Below the pieces are notes generated by a model. That model was not told the DNA's origin. It searched no databases and saw nothing but the letters and a program-made list of their open reading frames with translations. Source: Planktosalinus sp963975935 (lineage in GTDB: Bacteria; Bacteroidota; Bacteroidia; Flavobacteriales; Flavobacteriaceae). From it: a stretch of 64,000 nt of DNA. Of the stretch, positions 44,041 to 54,800 are shown piece by piece (position 1 is the first letter of the stretch; each line of letters starts with the position of its first letter). The stretch covers positions 1 to 64,000 of the forward strand of contig CAXBIQ010000007.1 of assembly GCA_963975935.1 (NCBI GenBank), given 5' to 3'. The position numbers were made by a program, and so were the translations under genes.

Positions 44041-46872
44041 TTAATTTATGGTATTGCCATAAATGTCAAGCTCTAGAATGGGTTTACCCAGCTTTTTAAC
44101 TTCATTGAATTGGGTTGCTTTGTCACCCACCACAATATAGATCATTTCCTCTTCCTGAATGTATTTGTCGATTATTGTCTGGAAGTCTGACAAATCCATA
44201 TTCTGAAGCACTTGTTGCTCCTCTTCAATAAAAGTAAGTGATTTATCATATTTGCTGATGTCTTTCAATATATTCAGCTTGGCACCCAGTGACTCATATG
44301 CGCGTGTGTTTTGTTTTATTAATTTATTTTGGGTGAGTGTAACATCTTCTTCGCTAAAGTTTACACCATAATTTTTCAGCATATTTTCCACAATTTCCAA
44401 AGAAGGCAGGGTTGCATTTGACCTGACGCTACTGCTTAAAATAAAAGGTGCTATTTCACTTCTATTCGGAATATAAGAATAAGCCCCATAGGTATAACCT
44501 TTTTCAATACGAAGGGTTTGGAAGAGCATACCGCTGGATCCTCCTCCTAAAATTTCATTTGCATAGTTTAGCTTGACAGCATCTTCATCTGATGCTGAAA
44601 GGGCTTGTTTTCCAATATAAAGTACAGATTGTTTTGAATTGGGAACATCAATAAAATAAAGTGTTCCCGGAGTAGCTTCTTTTGTTGCTTTATAATCAGG
44701 GATTGCTATTTCCCCGCCTTTCCAGTTGTTTTCTAAATCTGATAAAGCTGCGGTCACTTTGTCTGCATCCACTGCACCAACAACATGAAAGGTTGCCAAT
44801 TGAGGTGAGAGGTTTGTATAAATTTTTTTTAAATCATCTAGTGTAATTCCGCTCACACTTTCTTCTGTTCCATTGGTTGGTAAACTGAAAATATGTTCAT
44901 TGCCATATATTAGTTTATCGAAACTAAGCGAAGCTATTGCACTTGGGTTGGCTTCTCTTCCTTTTATGGAAGTTAAAATTTCCTGCTTTATTTTTTCAAA
45001 ATCTTTTTCATCCCATCTCGGACTTAAAAGCATTTCTTCCACAAGTTTCATGGTTTCTTCAAAATTTCTTGCCAAACTTGCTCCGGAAATTGTAATTTCT
45101 TCCAAACCACTGCGTACATTGATATTTGCTCCCAATAAACCTATTGCTTCTTCAAGTTCTGCTGCTGTTTTTTTGGCGGTTCCTTCATTGAGCATGCGAG
45201 CAGTAAAAGATGCTATACCTGCTTTTTCAGGGGTGTCAAGTAATTGCCCGCCTTTAATTGTAACTTCAAAAGCAACCAGTGGTAATTCATAGTCTTCAAT
45301 ACCCAAAATTGACATTCCGTTTGATAACTCACCTGTCCAAATGGTTGGCATTTTAAACAATGGAGTTTCGCCAAAAGGAGGCTCAGAGCGGTCATGTTTA
45401 CTAGGTGTTTTTTCATAGGTTGCTTCTTCCCCCTGCCCCACTTCTTCAGAGGCACTCATAGCAGTAACCTCTTCTTCCCAAACGGTGGCAGGTTCACTGC
45501 CTGCGACAGCCAGTTCAGGTGAGCCTTTAGGAACCACACTGGTCATTATATAATTTTTATCCTGGATATATGTCTTATATACCCGCATTACATCCTCTCT
45601 TGTGACCGCCTGAGTGAGTTTTGCACGTTTGGTAACATAAGCAGGATCACCTCCAAATTCGTTATCCTGCGCTAATTGAAAGGCTTTGTTTAAAATGGTA
45701 GATACACCATAATACAATTGGGTTTCCAGTTCGGCTTTGATGCGCTTGAGTTCGTTATCGGTAAAACCTTCTGTTTCAAATTTCGCGAAAGCGTCATCCA
45801 CGGTGGTTTTGACTTCATTAAGATTAACTCCCTCATTAGCCCTTACACGAATAACAAATTCACCTGCGAGTTCATTACTGCTTTGATAGCTTGAAACATT
45901 TGGCGCTAATTTTTTCTCTTCAACAATAGCTTTATAAAAGTGTGATTTTTTACTTCCGCTGAGCAACTGCCCCAATACTTCAAGAGCCTGCTGATCTTTA
46001 TGGAATTCCTCTACTGTTGGAAAAATCATACGCAACTCAGGAAGTTTTGCAAAATTGTCTTCAAAGGAGAGTGCTTTTGTGGTTTCAAGAGTGACTGGCA
46101 TGGGTTCCATTTTTTCCACTTCAGGCCCTCGAGGAATTTCCCCAAACCATTTTTCCACAAGTTCCTTGGTTTCTTCAACATCGATATCACCTGCAATTAC
46201 AAGCGTGGCATTAGCAGCACCATAATATTGATGGTAAAATTCCTTAACATCATCTAAGGTAGCGGCTTGTAAATCTGGCAAAGAACCTATAACCGTCCAG
46301 TTGTATGGGTGGTCTGCCGGGTACAAATTTGACCGTATGATCTCATCAGTATATCCATAGGGTGCGTTATCCACGCGTTGGCGTTTTTCATTTTTTACCA
46401 CTTGTTTTTCTCTTTCCAAAGCAGCTTCAGTAACTGTGTTGATCATATATCCAAAACGATCTGAATCAATCCAAAGGATTTTTTCAAAAGCATCTTTTGG
46501 AACTACTTCATAATAGATGGTTCCATCATTCCAGGTTCCACCATTCCTGCTCCCACCCCATTCCGGTATCATTTTTCTATTGGCACCTACAGGCACATTT
46601 TCAGAATCATTAAACGCCATATGCTCAAAAAAGTGTGCAAAACCGGTTTTACCGGGTTTCTCCCGGTTTGAGCCTACATGCATTACAGTTGCAACAGCTA
46701 CAATGGGGTCGCTTTTATCAACATGAAGAATAACTTCCAAGCCATTGTCTAATATAAATTTTTCATATTCTAATGTAAATTCAGCACCCTTGTTTTCAGG
46801 AGTAGTAGTTTTATTAAACGAAATCATCAAGAGAATACAGCCGGACATAAAGAGGTATTTTACAAATTTCAT
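44041..46872 (-). CDS. Two-domain M16 family zinc protease
   Basis: The 943-aa exported protein is made of two M16 repeats. The first has the zinc motif HFFEH (His80, Glu83, His84) in FAHFFEHMAFNDSE and the distal Glu in the following helix. The second half (about residues 510-930) is the structural partner and lacks HxxEH. Such pitrilysin-like enzymes degrade peptides inside a closed chamber. The signal is weak but a hydrophobic stretch and a Cys (SGC at residue 12) suggest export or lipidation. It is tail to tail with the dipeptidase gene. Confidence 0.9.
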   Translation of the reverse strand: MKFVKYLFMSGCILLMISFNKTTTPENKGAEFTLEYEKFILDNGLEVILHVDKSDPIVAVATVMHVGSNREKPGKTGFAHFFEHMAFNDSENVPVGANRKMIPEWGGSRNGGTWNDGTIYYEVVPKDAFEKILWIDSDRFGYMINTVTEAALEREKQVVKNEKRQRVDNAPYGYTDEIIRSNLYPADHPYNWTVIGSLPDLQAATLDDVKEFYHQYYGAANATLVIAGDIDVEETKELVEKWFGEIPRGPEVEKMEPMPVTLETTKALSFEDNFAKLPELRMIFPTVEEFHKDQQALEVLGQLLSGSKKSHFYKAIVEEKKLAPNVSSYQSSNELAGEFVIRVRANEGVNLNEVKTTVDDAFAKFETEGFTDNELKRIKAELETQLYYGVSTILNKAFQLAQDNEFGGDPAYVTKRAKLTQAVTREDVMRVYKTYIQDKNYIMTSVVPKGSPELAVAGSEPATVWEEEVTAMSASEEVGQGEEATYEKTPSKHDRSEPPFGETPLFKMPTIWTGELSNGMSILGIEDYELPLVAFEVTIKGGQLLDTPEKAGIASFTARMLNEGTAKKTAAELEEAIGLLGANINVRSGLEEITISGASLARNFEETMKLVEEMLLSPRWDEKDFEKIKQEILTSIKGREANPSAIASLSFDKLIYGNEHIFSLPTNGTEESVSGITLDDLKKIYTNLSPQLATFHVVGAVDADKVTAALSDLENNWKGGEIAIPDYKATKEATPGTLYFIDVPNSKQSVLYIGKQALSASDEDAVKLNYANEILGGGSSGMLFQTLRIEKGYTYGAYSYIPNRSEIAPFILSSSVRSNATLPSLEIVENMLKNYGVNFSEEDVTLTQNKLIKQNTRAYESLGAKLNILKDISKYDKSLTFIEEEQQVLQNMDLSDFQTIIDKYIQEEEMIYIVVGDKATQFNEVKKLGKPILELDIYGNTIN

Positions 46873-46977
46873 AATGTTGGTTTTGTTTGAAAATCCTGCT
46901 AATATACAAAAGTAAAAGTGCTCTAAAAGTTAAAAAAATGATATTACTATGATAACGTGTTTAATGTGATATATTTT

Positions 46978-46985
46978 TACCTTTG
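46978..46985 (+). promoter_or_regulatory. -7 promoter box upstream of the DUF3817 gene
   Basis: TACCTTTG exactly matches TAnnTTTG, 15 bp before the ATG at 47001. This fits an operon of the next three genes. Confidence 0.45.
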
Positions 46986-47000
46986 CCTAAAATTCAGATT

Positions 47001-47276
47001 ATGATAAAACTATTTAAAATTATAGCCCTTTTTGAGGGGGTTTCTTTACTCTTGCTGCTTTTTATTGCCATGCCTTTAAAGTACATTTGGGAAATGCCCC
47101 AAATGGTACAAGTAGTTGGAATGGCGCATGGTATCCTTTTTTTGGCTTATGTTGTCCTGGCCTTTATGGTATATAGTGAGCTGAAATGGTCTTTGAAAAC
47201 CCTTGCAATAGTTTTGTTTGCATCCATAGTTCCCTTTGGGACATTTTATATCGAAAAAAAATATCTTACGGTTTAA
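47001..47276 (+). CDS. DUF3817 membrane protein
   Basis: The protein is 91 aa from ATG 47001. Three hydrophobic helices (about 4-25, 38-60, 68-85) and the pattern FEGVSLLLLLFIAMPLKYI, GMAHGILFLAYVVL and PFGTFYIEKKYL match DUF3817, a small membrane family of unknown function. It starts a three-gene run with the MscS channel and the phosphatase-fold gene, with gaps of 3 and 0 bp, so they are probably co-transcribed. Confidence 0.85.
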   Translation: MIKLFKIIALFEGVSLLLLLFIAMPLKYIWEMPQMVQVVGMAHGILFLAYVVLAFMVYSELKWSLKTLAIVLFASIVPFGTFYIEKKYLTV

Positions 47277-47279
47277 TCT

Positions 47280-48605
47280 ATGATTGATAAAGACATTTTA
47301 ATTTCATACACCCATTTTTTGAGAGAATATCTAATGGAAGTGGGGTTTACTGAATTTTGGGCAAGACATATCAACTTGCTAACAATACTTATTTTACTAG
47401 GCGGTCTTGCTTATTTACTGGACCGTATCCTGAGAAAAATAATTGTGAAATTGTTTACACTCTTTTCTGAGAAAACCAAAACCACTTTTGATGATTTTCT
47501 GGTCCAAAGTAAATTTCCCAGATATGTTGCACACATCATTCCGTTGATATTGATTAAAGCTAGCTTTCCTGTTATATTTGAAGGCTTTCCGTTATGGTTT
47601 GAAGTTTTCAGTGTTGCTATTAATATTTATGGAATAGTCCTTATTGTAAAAATCATCAGGAGTATTTTGCGCTCCACAAAGAATTTCCTCCGCACACAAG
47701 AGCAGTATGCAGATAAACCTTTAGAAAGCTATTTACAGGTGGTTCTTATCTTTCTGTGGGGAATCGCCATCATTTTCGTAATTTATGAATTAACAGGAAA
47801 AGACGTACTCAGCTTGGCATCACTTGGGGCGGTTTCGGCTATTCTGTTGCTTATTTTTAAGGATACCATTTTGGGTTTTGTAGCCTCCATTCAGGTTTCT
47901 GTAAATGATATTGTGCGTATAGGTGATTGGATTACATTCAGTAAATTTGGTGCAGACGGTACTGTGATTGATATAAACCTGGCAACGGTAAGGGTTCAAA
48001 ACTGGGATAACACCTTTACTACTATACCCACTTACAGCCTTATCTCAGATTCTTTTCAAAACTGGCGTGGTATGCAGGAATCCGGCGGAAGAAGAATCAA
48101 GCGTTCTATTTTTATAAAACAATCTTCCATTAAATACCTCACTCCAGAAAAAATGGAGGAATTGAAAAAAGTACAATTGGTCAAACATTATATTGAGCAC
48201 CGGCAACTCGAGATTGACCGTCATAATGAGCGTGTAAATGCTGATAAAAGTGTTTTAATTAACGGAAGAAACCAAACCAATTTTGGGGTTTTTCGAAAAT
48301 ATCTTGACAGTACTCTAAAAAACAATACCGGGGTAAACAACAATATGATGATTATGGTGCGACAGTTGCAGCCCACACCTCAAGGAATTCCTCTTGAAAT
48401 TTATTGTTTTAGTACTGATAAACGCTGGGAAAATTATGAAGCTATTATGTCAGATGTTTTTGATCATGTGATTGCAGCCATCCCTTATTTTGATCTTGAA
48501 CTTTTTGAAGAACCTACCGGCAGTGACATTAAAGACTTACTTAAATTAAACAAATCGGTTTTTCCTTCAGGTTTTAATGAAAGCAGTACTTCAAATGATA
48601 CTTAA
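47280..48605 (+). CDS. MscS-family mechanosensitive channel (YbdG-like)
   Basis: The 441-aa protein has several N-terminal membrane helices (from about residue 30, INLLTILILLGGLAYLLDR), an MscS pore helix (SLASLGAVSAILLLIFKDTI, then LGFVASIQVS) and the cytoplasmic beta domain (NDIVRIGDWITF, then DGTVIDINLATVRVQNWDN). It opens under membrane tension to release solutes during osmotic downshock. The extended C-terminus after the beta domain is like E. coli YbdG. Confidence 0.9.
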   Translation: MIDKDILISYTHFLREYLMEVGFTEFWARHINLLTILILLGGLAYLLDRILRKIIVKLFTLFSEKTKTTFDDFLVQSKFPRYVAHIIPLILIKASFPVIFEGFPLWFEVFSVAINIYGIVLIVKIIRSILRSTKNFLRTQEQYADKPLESYLQVVLIFLWGIAIIFVIYELTGKDVLSLASLGAVSAILLLIFKDTILGFVASIQVSVNDIVRIGDWITFSKFGADGTVIDINLATVRVQNWDNTFTTIPTYSLISDSFQNWRGMQESGGRRIKRSIFIKQSSIKYLTPEKMEELKKVQLVKHYIEHRQLEIDRHNERVNADKSVLINGRNQTNFGVFRKYLDSTLKNNTGVNNNMMIMVRQLQPTPQGIPLEIYCFSTDKRWENYEAIMSDVFDHVIAAIPYFDLELFEEPTGSDIKDLLKLNKSVFPSGFNESSTSNDT

Positions 48606-49679
48606 ATGAAAACATTCCTGATTTGCTTTTCTGTTTTTTGTATGCTGGCGACTTTAATGCCTTTGATTGGTTCCAAAAAATGGTGGGTCAGGGCATTTGA
48701 CTTTCCTCACTTGCAAATCTCTTTTCTCAGCTTTAATGCTTTTGTTGCTTTTATTTTTGTGACAGATTGGGATAATTATTACCATATTGGGTTGCTACTG
48801 TTATTACTTGCTGCGCTTATCTACCAATTCTTTATAATTTACCCCTATACCCCTTTGGCTAAAAAGCAAATTACAAAGACTGCGATAAAGGGCAGTAATG
48901 CCTCCATCCGTGTTTTTTCTGCCAATGTTTTACAAGATAATAAAGATTTTGAGAGTTTCTTATCGGTCTTTAAGAAAGCAAATCCGGATATTGTAGTATT
49001 GCTCGAGGCAAATCACTGGTGGCAGGAAAAATTAAAAGTATTAAAAGATGAGTATCCGTATTCAGTCGAACATCCTCTGGAAAACTTTTACGGAATCATT
49101 CTTTTAAGCAAATTGAAACTTCAGGATACAGAGGTAAAATTTCTAGTTGATGATAAAATCCCTTCCATACACGGTTTTGTTCAACTAAAAAACGGGACCC
49201 GGGTAAAGTTGTATTGCCTTCACCCTATGCCGCCCAGTCCCACTGAAAATGAAAAATCACTTGACAGGGATGCCGAAATTCTTATAGTAGCAAAAGAAAT
49301 CCGCAAAAAAGACTACCCTGTTATTGTTATGGGAGATCTCAATGATGTAGCCTGGTCACATACCACACGTATGTTTCAGCGCATCAGCCAGCTTTTGGAC
49401 CCACGAATTGGCCGCGGATTCTATAATACCTTTCATGCAGATTATCCGCTTTTCAGATGGCCTCTTGACCATTTGTTTGTCTCTGATGACTTTAAACTGG
49501 CAGAGTTGAAACGCCTACAATCTATTGGTTCAGATCATTTTCCCATGTTTGCAGAATTGTGCCATGGTTGTGACACAAAAGAAAACGGAAGCCCTGAGAA
49601 TGCTTCAAAAGAAGACAAAGCTGAGGCCAAGGAAACTATTGAGGATGGTCTGGAAGAAAACGGGAAATCGCCAGATTGA
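48606..49679 (+). CDS. Endonuclease/exonuclease/phosphatase-fold membrane protein
   Basis: The protein is 357 aa, with its ATG directly after the TAA of the channel gene. Three membrane helices precede an EEP catalytic domain (from about residue 100) with NVLQDNKDFESFL, Asp and Glu in PDIVVLLEANHWW, the VMGDLNDV active-site Asp, and SIGSDHFPMFAEL (Asp-His). Members include sphingomyelinases and phosphodiesterases. A 35-residue acidic tail (SPENASKEDKAEAKE) overlaps the start-strand end of the NUDIX gene. Confidence 0.85.
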   Translation: MKTFLICFSVFCMLATLMPLIGSKKWWVRAFDFPHLQISFLSFNAFVAFIFVTDWDNYYHIGLLLLLLAALIYQFFIIYPYTPLAKKQITKTAIKGSNASIRVFSANVLQDNKDFESFLSVFKKANPDIVVLLEANHWWQEKLKVLKDEYPYSVEHPLENFYGIILLSKLKLQDTEVKFLVDDKIPSIHGFVQLKNGTRVKLYCLHPMPPSPTENEKSLDRDAEILIVAKEIRKKDYPVIVMGDLNDVAWSHTTRMFQRISQLLDPRIGRGFYNTFHADYPLFRWPLDHLFVSDDFKLAELKRLQSIGSDHFPMFAELCHGCDTKENGSPENASKEDKAEAKETIEDGLEENGKSPD

Positions 49680-50067
49680 TTATTTCCTGATGATCAAATG
49701 CCAGGTTAGGAAGGTTATTAACATCAAACCACCTCGCGTCACCGGCATCATCGTCAGCCCGGGGAGTGATTTTATGTGTTACAAAGCCTACGTGTGCTAT
49801 TGAAACGGTACGTCCCCTGGGATCTCTTCCCGGCTTTCCAAACGCATACAATTGCTCACAGGTTTCCAATGCAATACCTGTTTCTTCCTTCAATTCCCGT
49901 AAGGCTGCTGTTTCCAAATCTTCATCATCTTCCACAAAACCTCCCGGCAAAGCCCATTGTTCTTTAAATGGATCATTTTTACGCTGAATCAATAAGAGAA
50001 GCGTTTGGTTTTTACTACTATAAAAGATCACAGCATCTACTGTCAAAGAAATATTTTGCCGTCTCAT
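49636..50067 (-). CDS. NUDIX hydrolase
   Basis: This 143-aa enzyme has a perfect Nudix box (GFVEDDEDLETAALRELKEE, then TGI): G, five residues, E, seven residues, REUxEExGU. NUDIX enzymes hydrolyse nucleoside diphosphates linked to another group, clearing damaged nucleotides or regulating ADP-ribose levels; the exact substrate is unclear. Its 3' end overlaps the previous gene by 44 bp, and its start overlaps the DUF72 gene by 4 bp. Confidence 0.92.
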   Translation of the reverse strand: MRRQNISLTVDAVIFYSSKNQTLLLLIQRKNDPFKEQWALPGGFVEDDEDLETAALRELKEETGIALETCEQLYAFGKPGRDPRGRTVSIAHVGFVTHKITPRADDDAGDARWFDVNNLPNLAFDHQEIINLAISRFLPDHPQ

Positions 50068-50939
50068 TTTTTTGGTATTTGAGGAATATTAAGGTTTGTA
50101 CCAAAAGCATCGTTAAGTTTTTTAATAAAATAAGCTGAAAGGAGCGGCGACTCCTTCTCGACATTTTGATGTACAAAAAAATAAATATTTTGCAATCCCT
50201 CGTCAACCCATTCTTTTAAACGAATGACCCATTCGTCAAGTCGGGTGTAATCGCTTTTATGATTTGCACCGTTATACCTTATAAAGGCTGTATCTGATGT
50301 CAGCCGCATGTGCAGTAAATCCCTTCTGCCGGCTGTATCTGTTATGATATTTGAAATATTGAAGCTTTCCAAAATCGCATATAATTCACTGGCCACCACA
50401 GAATCATTATACCATCCTGTATGCCTGAACTCAACAGCCAGTGGAACATCTTCAGGAAACAATTTGAAGAATGGTTCCAGTCTGTTAATGTCTTTCGGAG
50501 CAAAATTATCAGGCATCTGGAGAAAGGGCATTTGCAGTTTCTCCTTTAAATTTGAAGCGTTAATAAGATATTCATTTAAAAACTCATCTGCCTCCTGCAA
50601 ACGTTTCCAATGGCTAATGCCCTGAAAAAGTTTTGGGAAAAACCGAAAATCATCAGGTGTTTTATCATACCAGGTTGCAAACTGGTCTGCCGGGAAAATG
50701 CGGTAAAACGTAGCATTTAATTCAATGGAATTGAATTGTGTAGCATAATAAGCAAGTTCATCTTTTGTTCCCCTGGGATAAAAGCCTTTTAAATCTGCAC
50801 GGTTCCATTTTGCACAACCCACATAGATTTTCGGGGTTTCCAATTTTTTATATTTAGACAATAACGCTTTGGTTTCCAAATGGTCAGGAGGAAGAGAAAA
50901 GTCAATTTCTTCCGGATTGTTAACTTTTCCGAACTTCAT
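50064..50939 (-). CDS. DUF72 family protein
   Basis: The 291-aa protein resembles DUF72 (TIM-barrel) proteins: KIYVGCAKWNRADLKGFYPR, AYYATQFNSIELNATFYRI, DDFRFFPKLFQGISHWKRL, VPLAVEFRHTGWYND and IRYNGANHKSDYTRLDEW. The N-terminal YxGxSxW-type motif and the paired Asp/Arg/Trp residues are conserved, but no reaction has been proved for the family. It overlaps the NUDIX gene and is probably translationally coupled to it. Confidence 0.88.
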   Translation of the reverse strand: MKFGKVNNPEEIDFSLPPDHLETKALLSKYKKLETPKIYVGCAKWNRADLKGFYPRGTKDELAYYATQFNSIELNATFYRIFPADQFATWYDKTPDDFRFFPKLFQGISHWKRLQEADEFLNEYLINASNLKEKLQMPFLQMPDNFAPKDINRLEPFFKLFPEDVPLAVEFRHTGWYNDSVVASELYAILESFNISNIITDTAGRRDLLHMRLTSDTAFIRYNGANHKSDYTRLDEWVIRLKEWVDEGLQNIYFFVHQNVEKESPLLSAYFIKKLNDAFGTNLNIPQIPKK

Positions 50940-51039
50940 AATTATTTTTAGTTTTTTGTTAAATATATCGTTTTAGGTTGTAACTTTATTTAAAATAAAG
51001 ATACTAATTCACCAACTATTAACAAATGATTTTTTAATT

Positions 51040-51774
51040 ATGAAAGCAATGAAAACCCTATTATTTGTATTTGTCATCTCCCTGAGTTTATCTTCAATAG
51101 CTCAAACAGCAGATGAAATTATTGACACCTATTTTGAAAACACGGGAGGTGCTGATAAATGGGCTTCACTTAAAGGTGTAAAAATGCAAGCCACGGCAAA
51201 CGCACAAGGGATGGAAATACCTGTAGAAATTTACCAATTGGCTGATGGAAGACAAGCCGTTATTATTAACTTTCAAGGCCAGGAAATCACTCAGTTTGCC
51301 TTTGATGGCGAAACTTTGTGGTCTGACAATTTTATGACCCTACAAGCTGAAAAAAGCGACAGTGAAATGACCGAAAACATGAAAAAACAAGCCGGTGACT
51401 TTCCTTCTCCTTTTTTGGATTACAAGTCAAAAGGTTATACTGTTGAGCTACTTGAAAACGAGACTATTGACGGAGCAGAAACCTTTAAAATTAAACTTAC
51501 CCAAAAACCGATTATGGTTGACGGACAGGAACAACCCAATGTGAGCTATCACTTTTTTGATGTGGACAGTTATGCTCTTATACGTTCAGAAGCTGAGATA
51601 CAACAAGGTCCCATGCAAGGTCAAAAATCTATTTCAACGATGAGTGATTATCAGGAAGTAGATGGTTTGTATTTCCCTTTTGATATGGGAATGAGTGGTC
51701 AGAGCATTAAAATAACGTCTATTGAACTTAACCCAGAAGTAGAGGATAATGTCTTTATTTTTCCTGAAGAATAA
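51040..51774 (+). CDS. LolA-like outer-membrane lipoprotein-sorting protein
   Basis: This 244-aa protein has a signal peptide ending IAQ, an opening EIIDTYFENTGGADKWASLK and an extended half-barrel with repeated strands (MEIPVEIYQLADGRQAVIIN, FAFDGETLWSDN, SYHFFDVDSYALIRSEAEIQ, QKSISTMSDYQEVDGLYFPF). This matches the LolA/LolB-like fold that carries lipoproteins or hydrophobic molecules through the periplasm. Many Bacteroidota have several such proteins with peptidase neighbours; here a large propeller protein follows. Confidence 0.8.
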   Translation: MKAMKTLLFVFVISLSLSSIAQTADEIIDTYFENTGGADKWASLKGVKMQATANAQGMEIPVEIYQLADGRQAVIINFQGQEITQFAFDGETLWSDNFMTLQAEKSDSEMTENMKKQAGDFPSPFLDYKSKGYTVELLENETIDGAETFKIKLTQKPIMVDGQEQPNVSYHFFDVDSYALIRSEAEIQQGPMQGQKSISTMSDYQEVDGLYFPFDMGMSGQSIKITSIELNPEVEDNVFIFPEE

Positions 51775-51790
51775 TACTTTATAGTTTTAA

Positions 51791-51817
51791 TAAATCCCCG
51801 TTTTTGCGGGGATTTTA
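51791..51817 (+). terminator. Rho-independent terminator
   Basis: AAATCCCCG / CGGGGATTT stem around TTTTTG, followed by TTAATTT. It separates the LolA-like gene from the propeller gene. Confidence 0.8.
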
Positions 51818-51829
51818 ATTTAGCATATT

Positions 51830-54800
51830 ATGAAAAAAATTATTTTATCCTTTGCCCTTTTATCATTATTTCCCATTGCTCAGGCACAGGAAATTGCCAT
51901 AAAAGGAGACCAGCTTTTCGGGGACTTAAAGGCACGATATATTGGCCCGGCGGTAATGAGCGGTCGCATTTCAGACATTGATCTTCACCCTACCAAAGAA
52001 AATATCATCTATGCCGGTGCTGCCGGGGGTGGCGTCTGGAAGTCAACAGACGGCGGGGTGTTCTTTAACCCTATTTTTGATAAGCATGCACAATCCATAG
52101 GATCAGTCGCAGTAGATCCTGTTGATCCTGACAATATTGTTTGGGTGGGAACCGGTGAAACCTGGGTGCGCAACAGTGTTTCCATTGGTGATGGTATCTA
52201 TAAAACCACCGATGGTGGTACCAACTGGAAAAAAATGGGACTGGAAAATTCAGAACGCATTTCAGGCATCAGAATAAACCCAAACAACAACAAAGAAGTT
52301 TTTGTGGGAGTTATGGGAGCGCTGTGGAGTGACAGCGAAGACCGAGGTATCTATAAAACAAACGATGGTGGTGAAACCTGGGATAAAATACTTTATGTAA
52401 ATGAAACCACAGGAGTTGCTGATATTGAAATGGACCCCACCAACCCCAATATTCTATATGCATCTATGTGGCAGTTCAGGCGAACACCCTGGAGTTTTAA
52501 TTCAGGAGGAGAACACAGTGGATTGTACAAGACTACAGATGGTGGCAAAACCTGGAACAAAATTCACAATGATTTCCCTGAAGGAAAATTAGGCAGAATC
52601 GCATTAGCCATTGCCCCCTCACAACCTGAAACAGTCTATGTAGTTTTAGAAACCGAAGAAGCAAAAACCAATGGTTTATACCGTTCAGATGATGGTGGTA
52701 TGAGCTGGAAACATTTAAACAATGACTTCGAACTCGTTGTAAGACCTTTTTATTTCTCAAGAGTCACTGTAGACCCGAAAAATCCAGATATACTCGTCAA
52801 AGGAGGTCTCAATGGTGCTATAAGCCGTGATGGCGGTAAAACCTTCAAGCCATTGGGTAGAATGCATCCCGATATCCATGACATTGCGTTTCATATCAAA
52901 AATTCAGATATAATGTTTGTGGGAACTGACGGAGGTGTTTACCGCTCATGGAATGGTGGCAGCACGTTGGAAATAGTTGAAAATATTCCGGTTTCACAAT
53001 ATTATCATGTGAGTGTTGATGATGCTGAGCCTTACAATGTGTATGGAGGCTTGCAGGACAATGGATCGTGGTATGGGCCCTCTGCTGCTCCGGGTGGCGT
53101 GAAGGCCAAACACTGGAACAGTGTTGGGTATGGAGATGGTTTCAGGGTTTTAAAACACCCCACAAAAAACATCATTTATTCTGAAATGCAAGGCGCTGCC
53201 AATGTGTGGCGGTATGATGTTGACAGAAATCAAACAAAAACGATTCAACCTATGGCTGAAAAGGGAGGTCCAAAATTACGTTTTAACTGGAACCCCCCCA
53301 TGGCGTTGAGTAAATTTTATCCTGACCGTTTTTATATGGGAAGCCAGTTTTTGCATCGTTCTGATAATATGGCTGATACCTGGACAATCATTTCACCCGA
53401 TTTAACGACAAATGACCCCAAAAAGCAGGATCAATCAGCTTCCGGTGGCTTGTCAATTGACAATTCTGGTGCTGAAACACATACGACCATTTTTACGATA
53501 GCAGAATCTCCCCTCGATGAAAACATTATTTGGGTGGGAACTGACGATGGAAATGTACAAGTAACCCGTGATGGTGGAAAAACCTGGACCAACACGATAG
53601 AAAATATCTCAGGCTTGCCAAAAAATACCTGGTGTTATAAAATTTATGCAAGTAATTTTAACAAAGGAACCGCCTATGCCGTTTTTGAAGGGCACGCTAC
53701 CGGTGATATGAATCCTTATGCATACAAGACAACAAATTTTGGCAATACATGGAAAAGCATTGTTACAGATGATATTGTGGGATTTGCAAGAAGCATTCAC
53801 GAAGATTATGAAAATGAAAACCTGTTGTTTTTAGGAACTGAATTCGGTCTTTTTGTAACGGTTGACGGTGGCCTAAACTGGTCGCGTTTTACAAACAATA
53901 TGCCTGCTGCGGCTGTTATGTATCTTGCTTTACATGAGAAGACCAGTGATTTGGTAATGGCTACACACGGGCGGGGTATCATAATTATTGATGATATTTC
54001 ACCCTTACGTGAAATTACCCCTGAGATTCTTGAAAAAGAAGTTCACTTCTTTTCCTCAAAACCTTTTGTTATGAAAGAAGACAGTGGTTTTGCTGAAAAC
54101 TTTGGTACTGAAACGCAATTTGTGGGAGAAAATCCATCCACTAATGCCCGAATTGTTTATTATTTAAACAAACGCCATACGTTTGGTAAAATGGATATGG
54201 AAGTGCAGGATATGGAAGGAAACAAAATAGCAACCTTAAATGCCGGAAAATCGAAAGGGTTAAATATAGTGGATTGGAATTTCACTTCCAGGGGACCAAA
54301 AATTGCCGAAGCTAAAACTTTGACTTTTAGCGGATTTGCCACTCCCCGCGTTCCTGCCGGAAAATACAATATAGTTATGACGAAGGGAAAAGAAACCTAT
54401 ACCCATCCCATTGAGCTTGTCTATGACCCAAATACCATCGTAACCCCTGAAGGTCGTAAAGAAAGACAAAGAATGGTAGAAATTCTTTTTGATATGAATG
54501 AAGAACTTGCATATCAGGTTTATAAAGTCAATACTACTATCAAAAGGGCTGAAGGTTTAATGGCACAAGACCCCAAATCAAAAAAAGTAACAGAATCGGT
54601 TGTAACAGCTTTAAATAATTTGATGAAGCGAATGGTGGTAACCACCGGCGATAATTATGTAGCCAGTGCTGAACCGGAATTGCGAGAGAAATTGGCTGAT
54701 TTATACAGTGGTGTTACCAATAATTATGATAAACCCACAGGAGCCCAGATGACTAATTATGAAGCTGTAAAAGCACTTTATGATGACGTAATGGCTTCCT

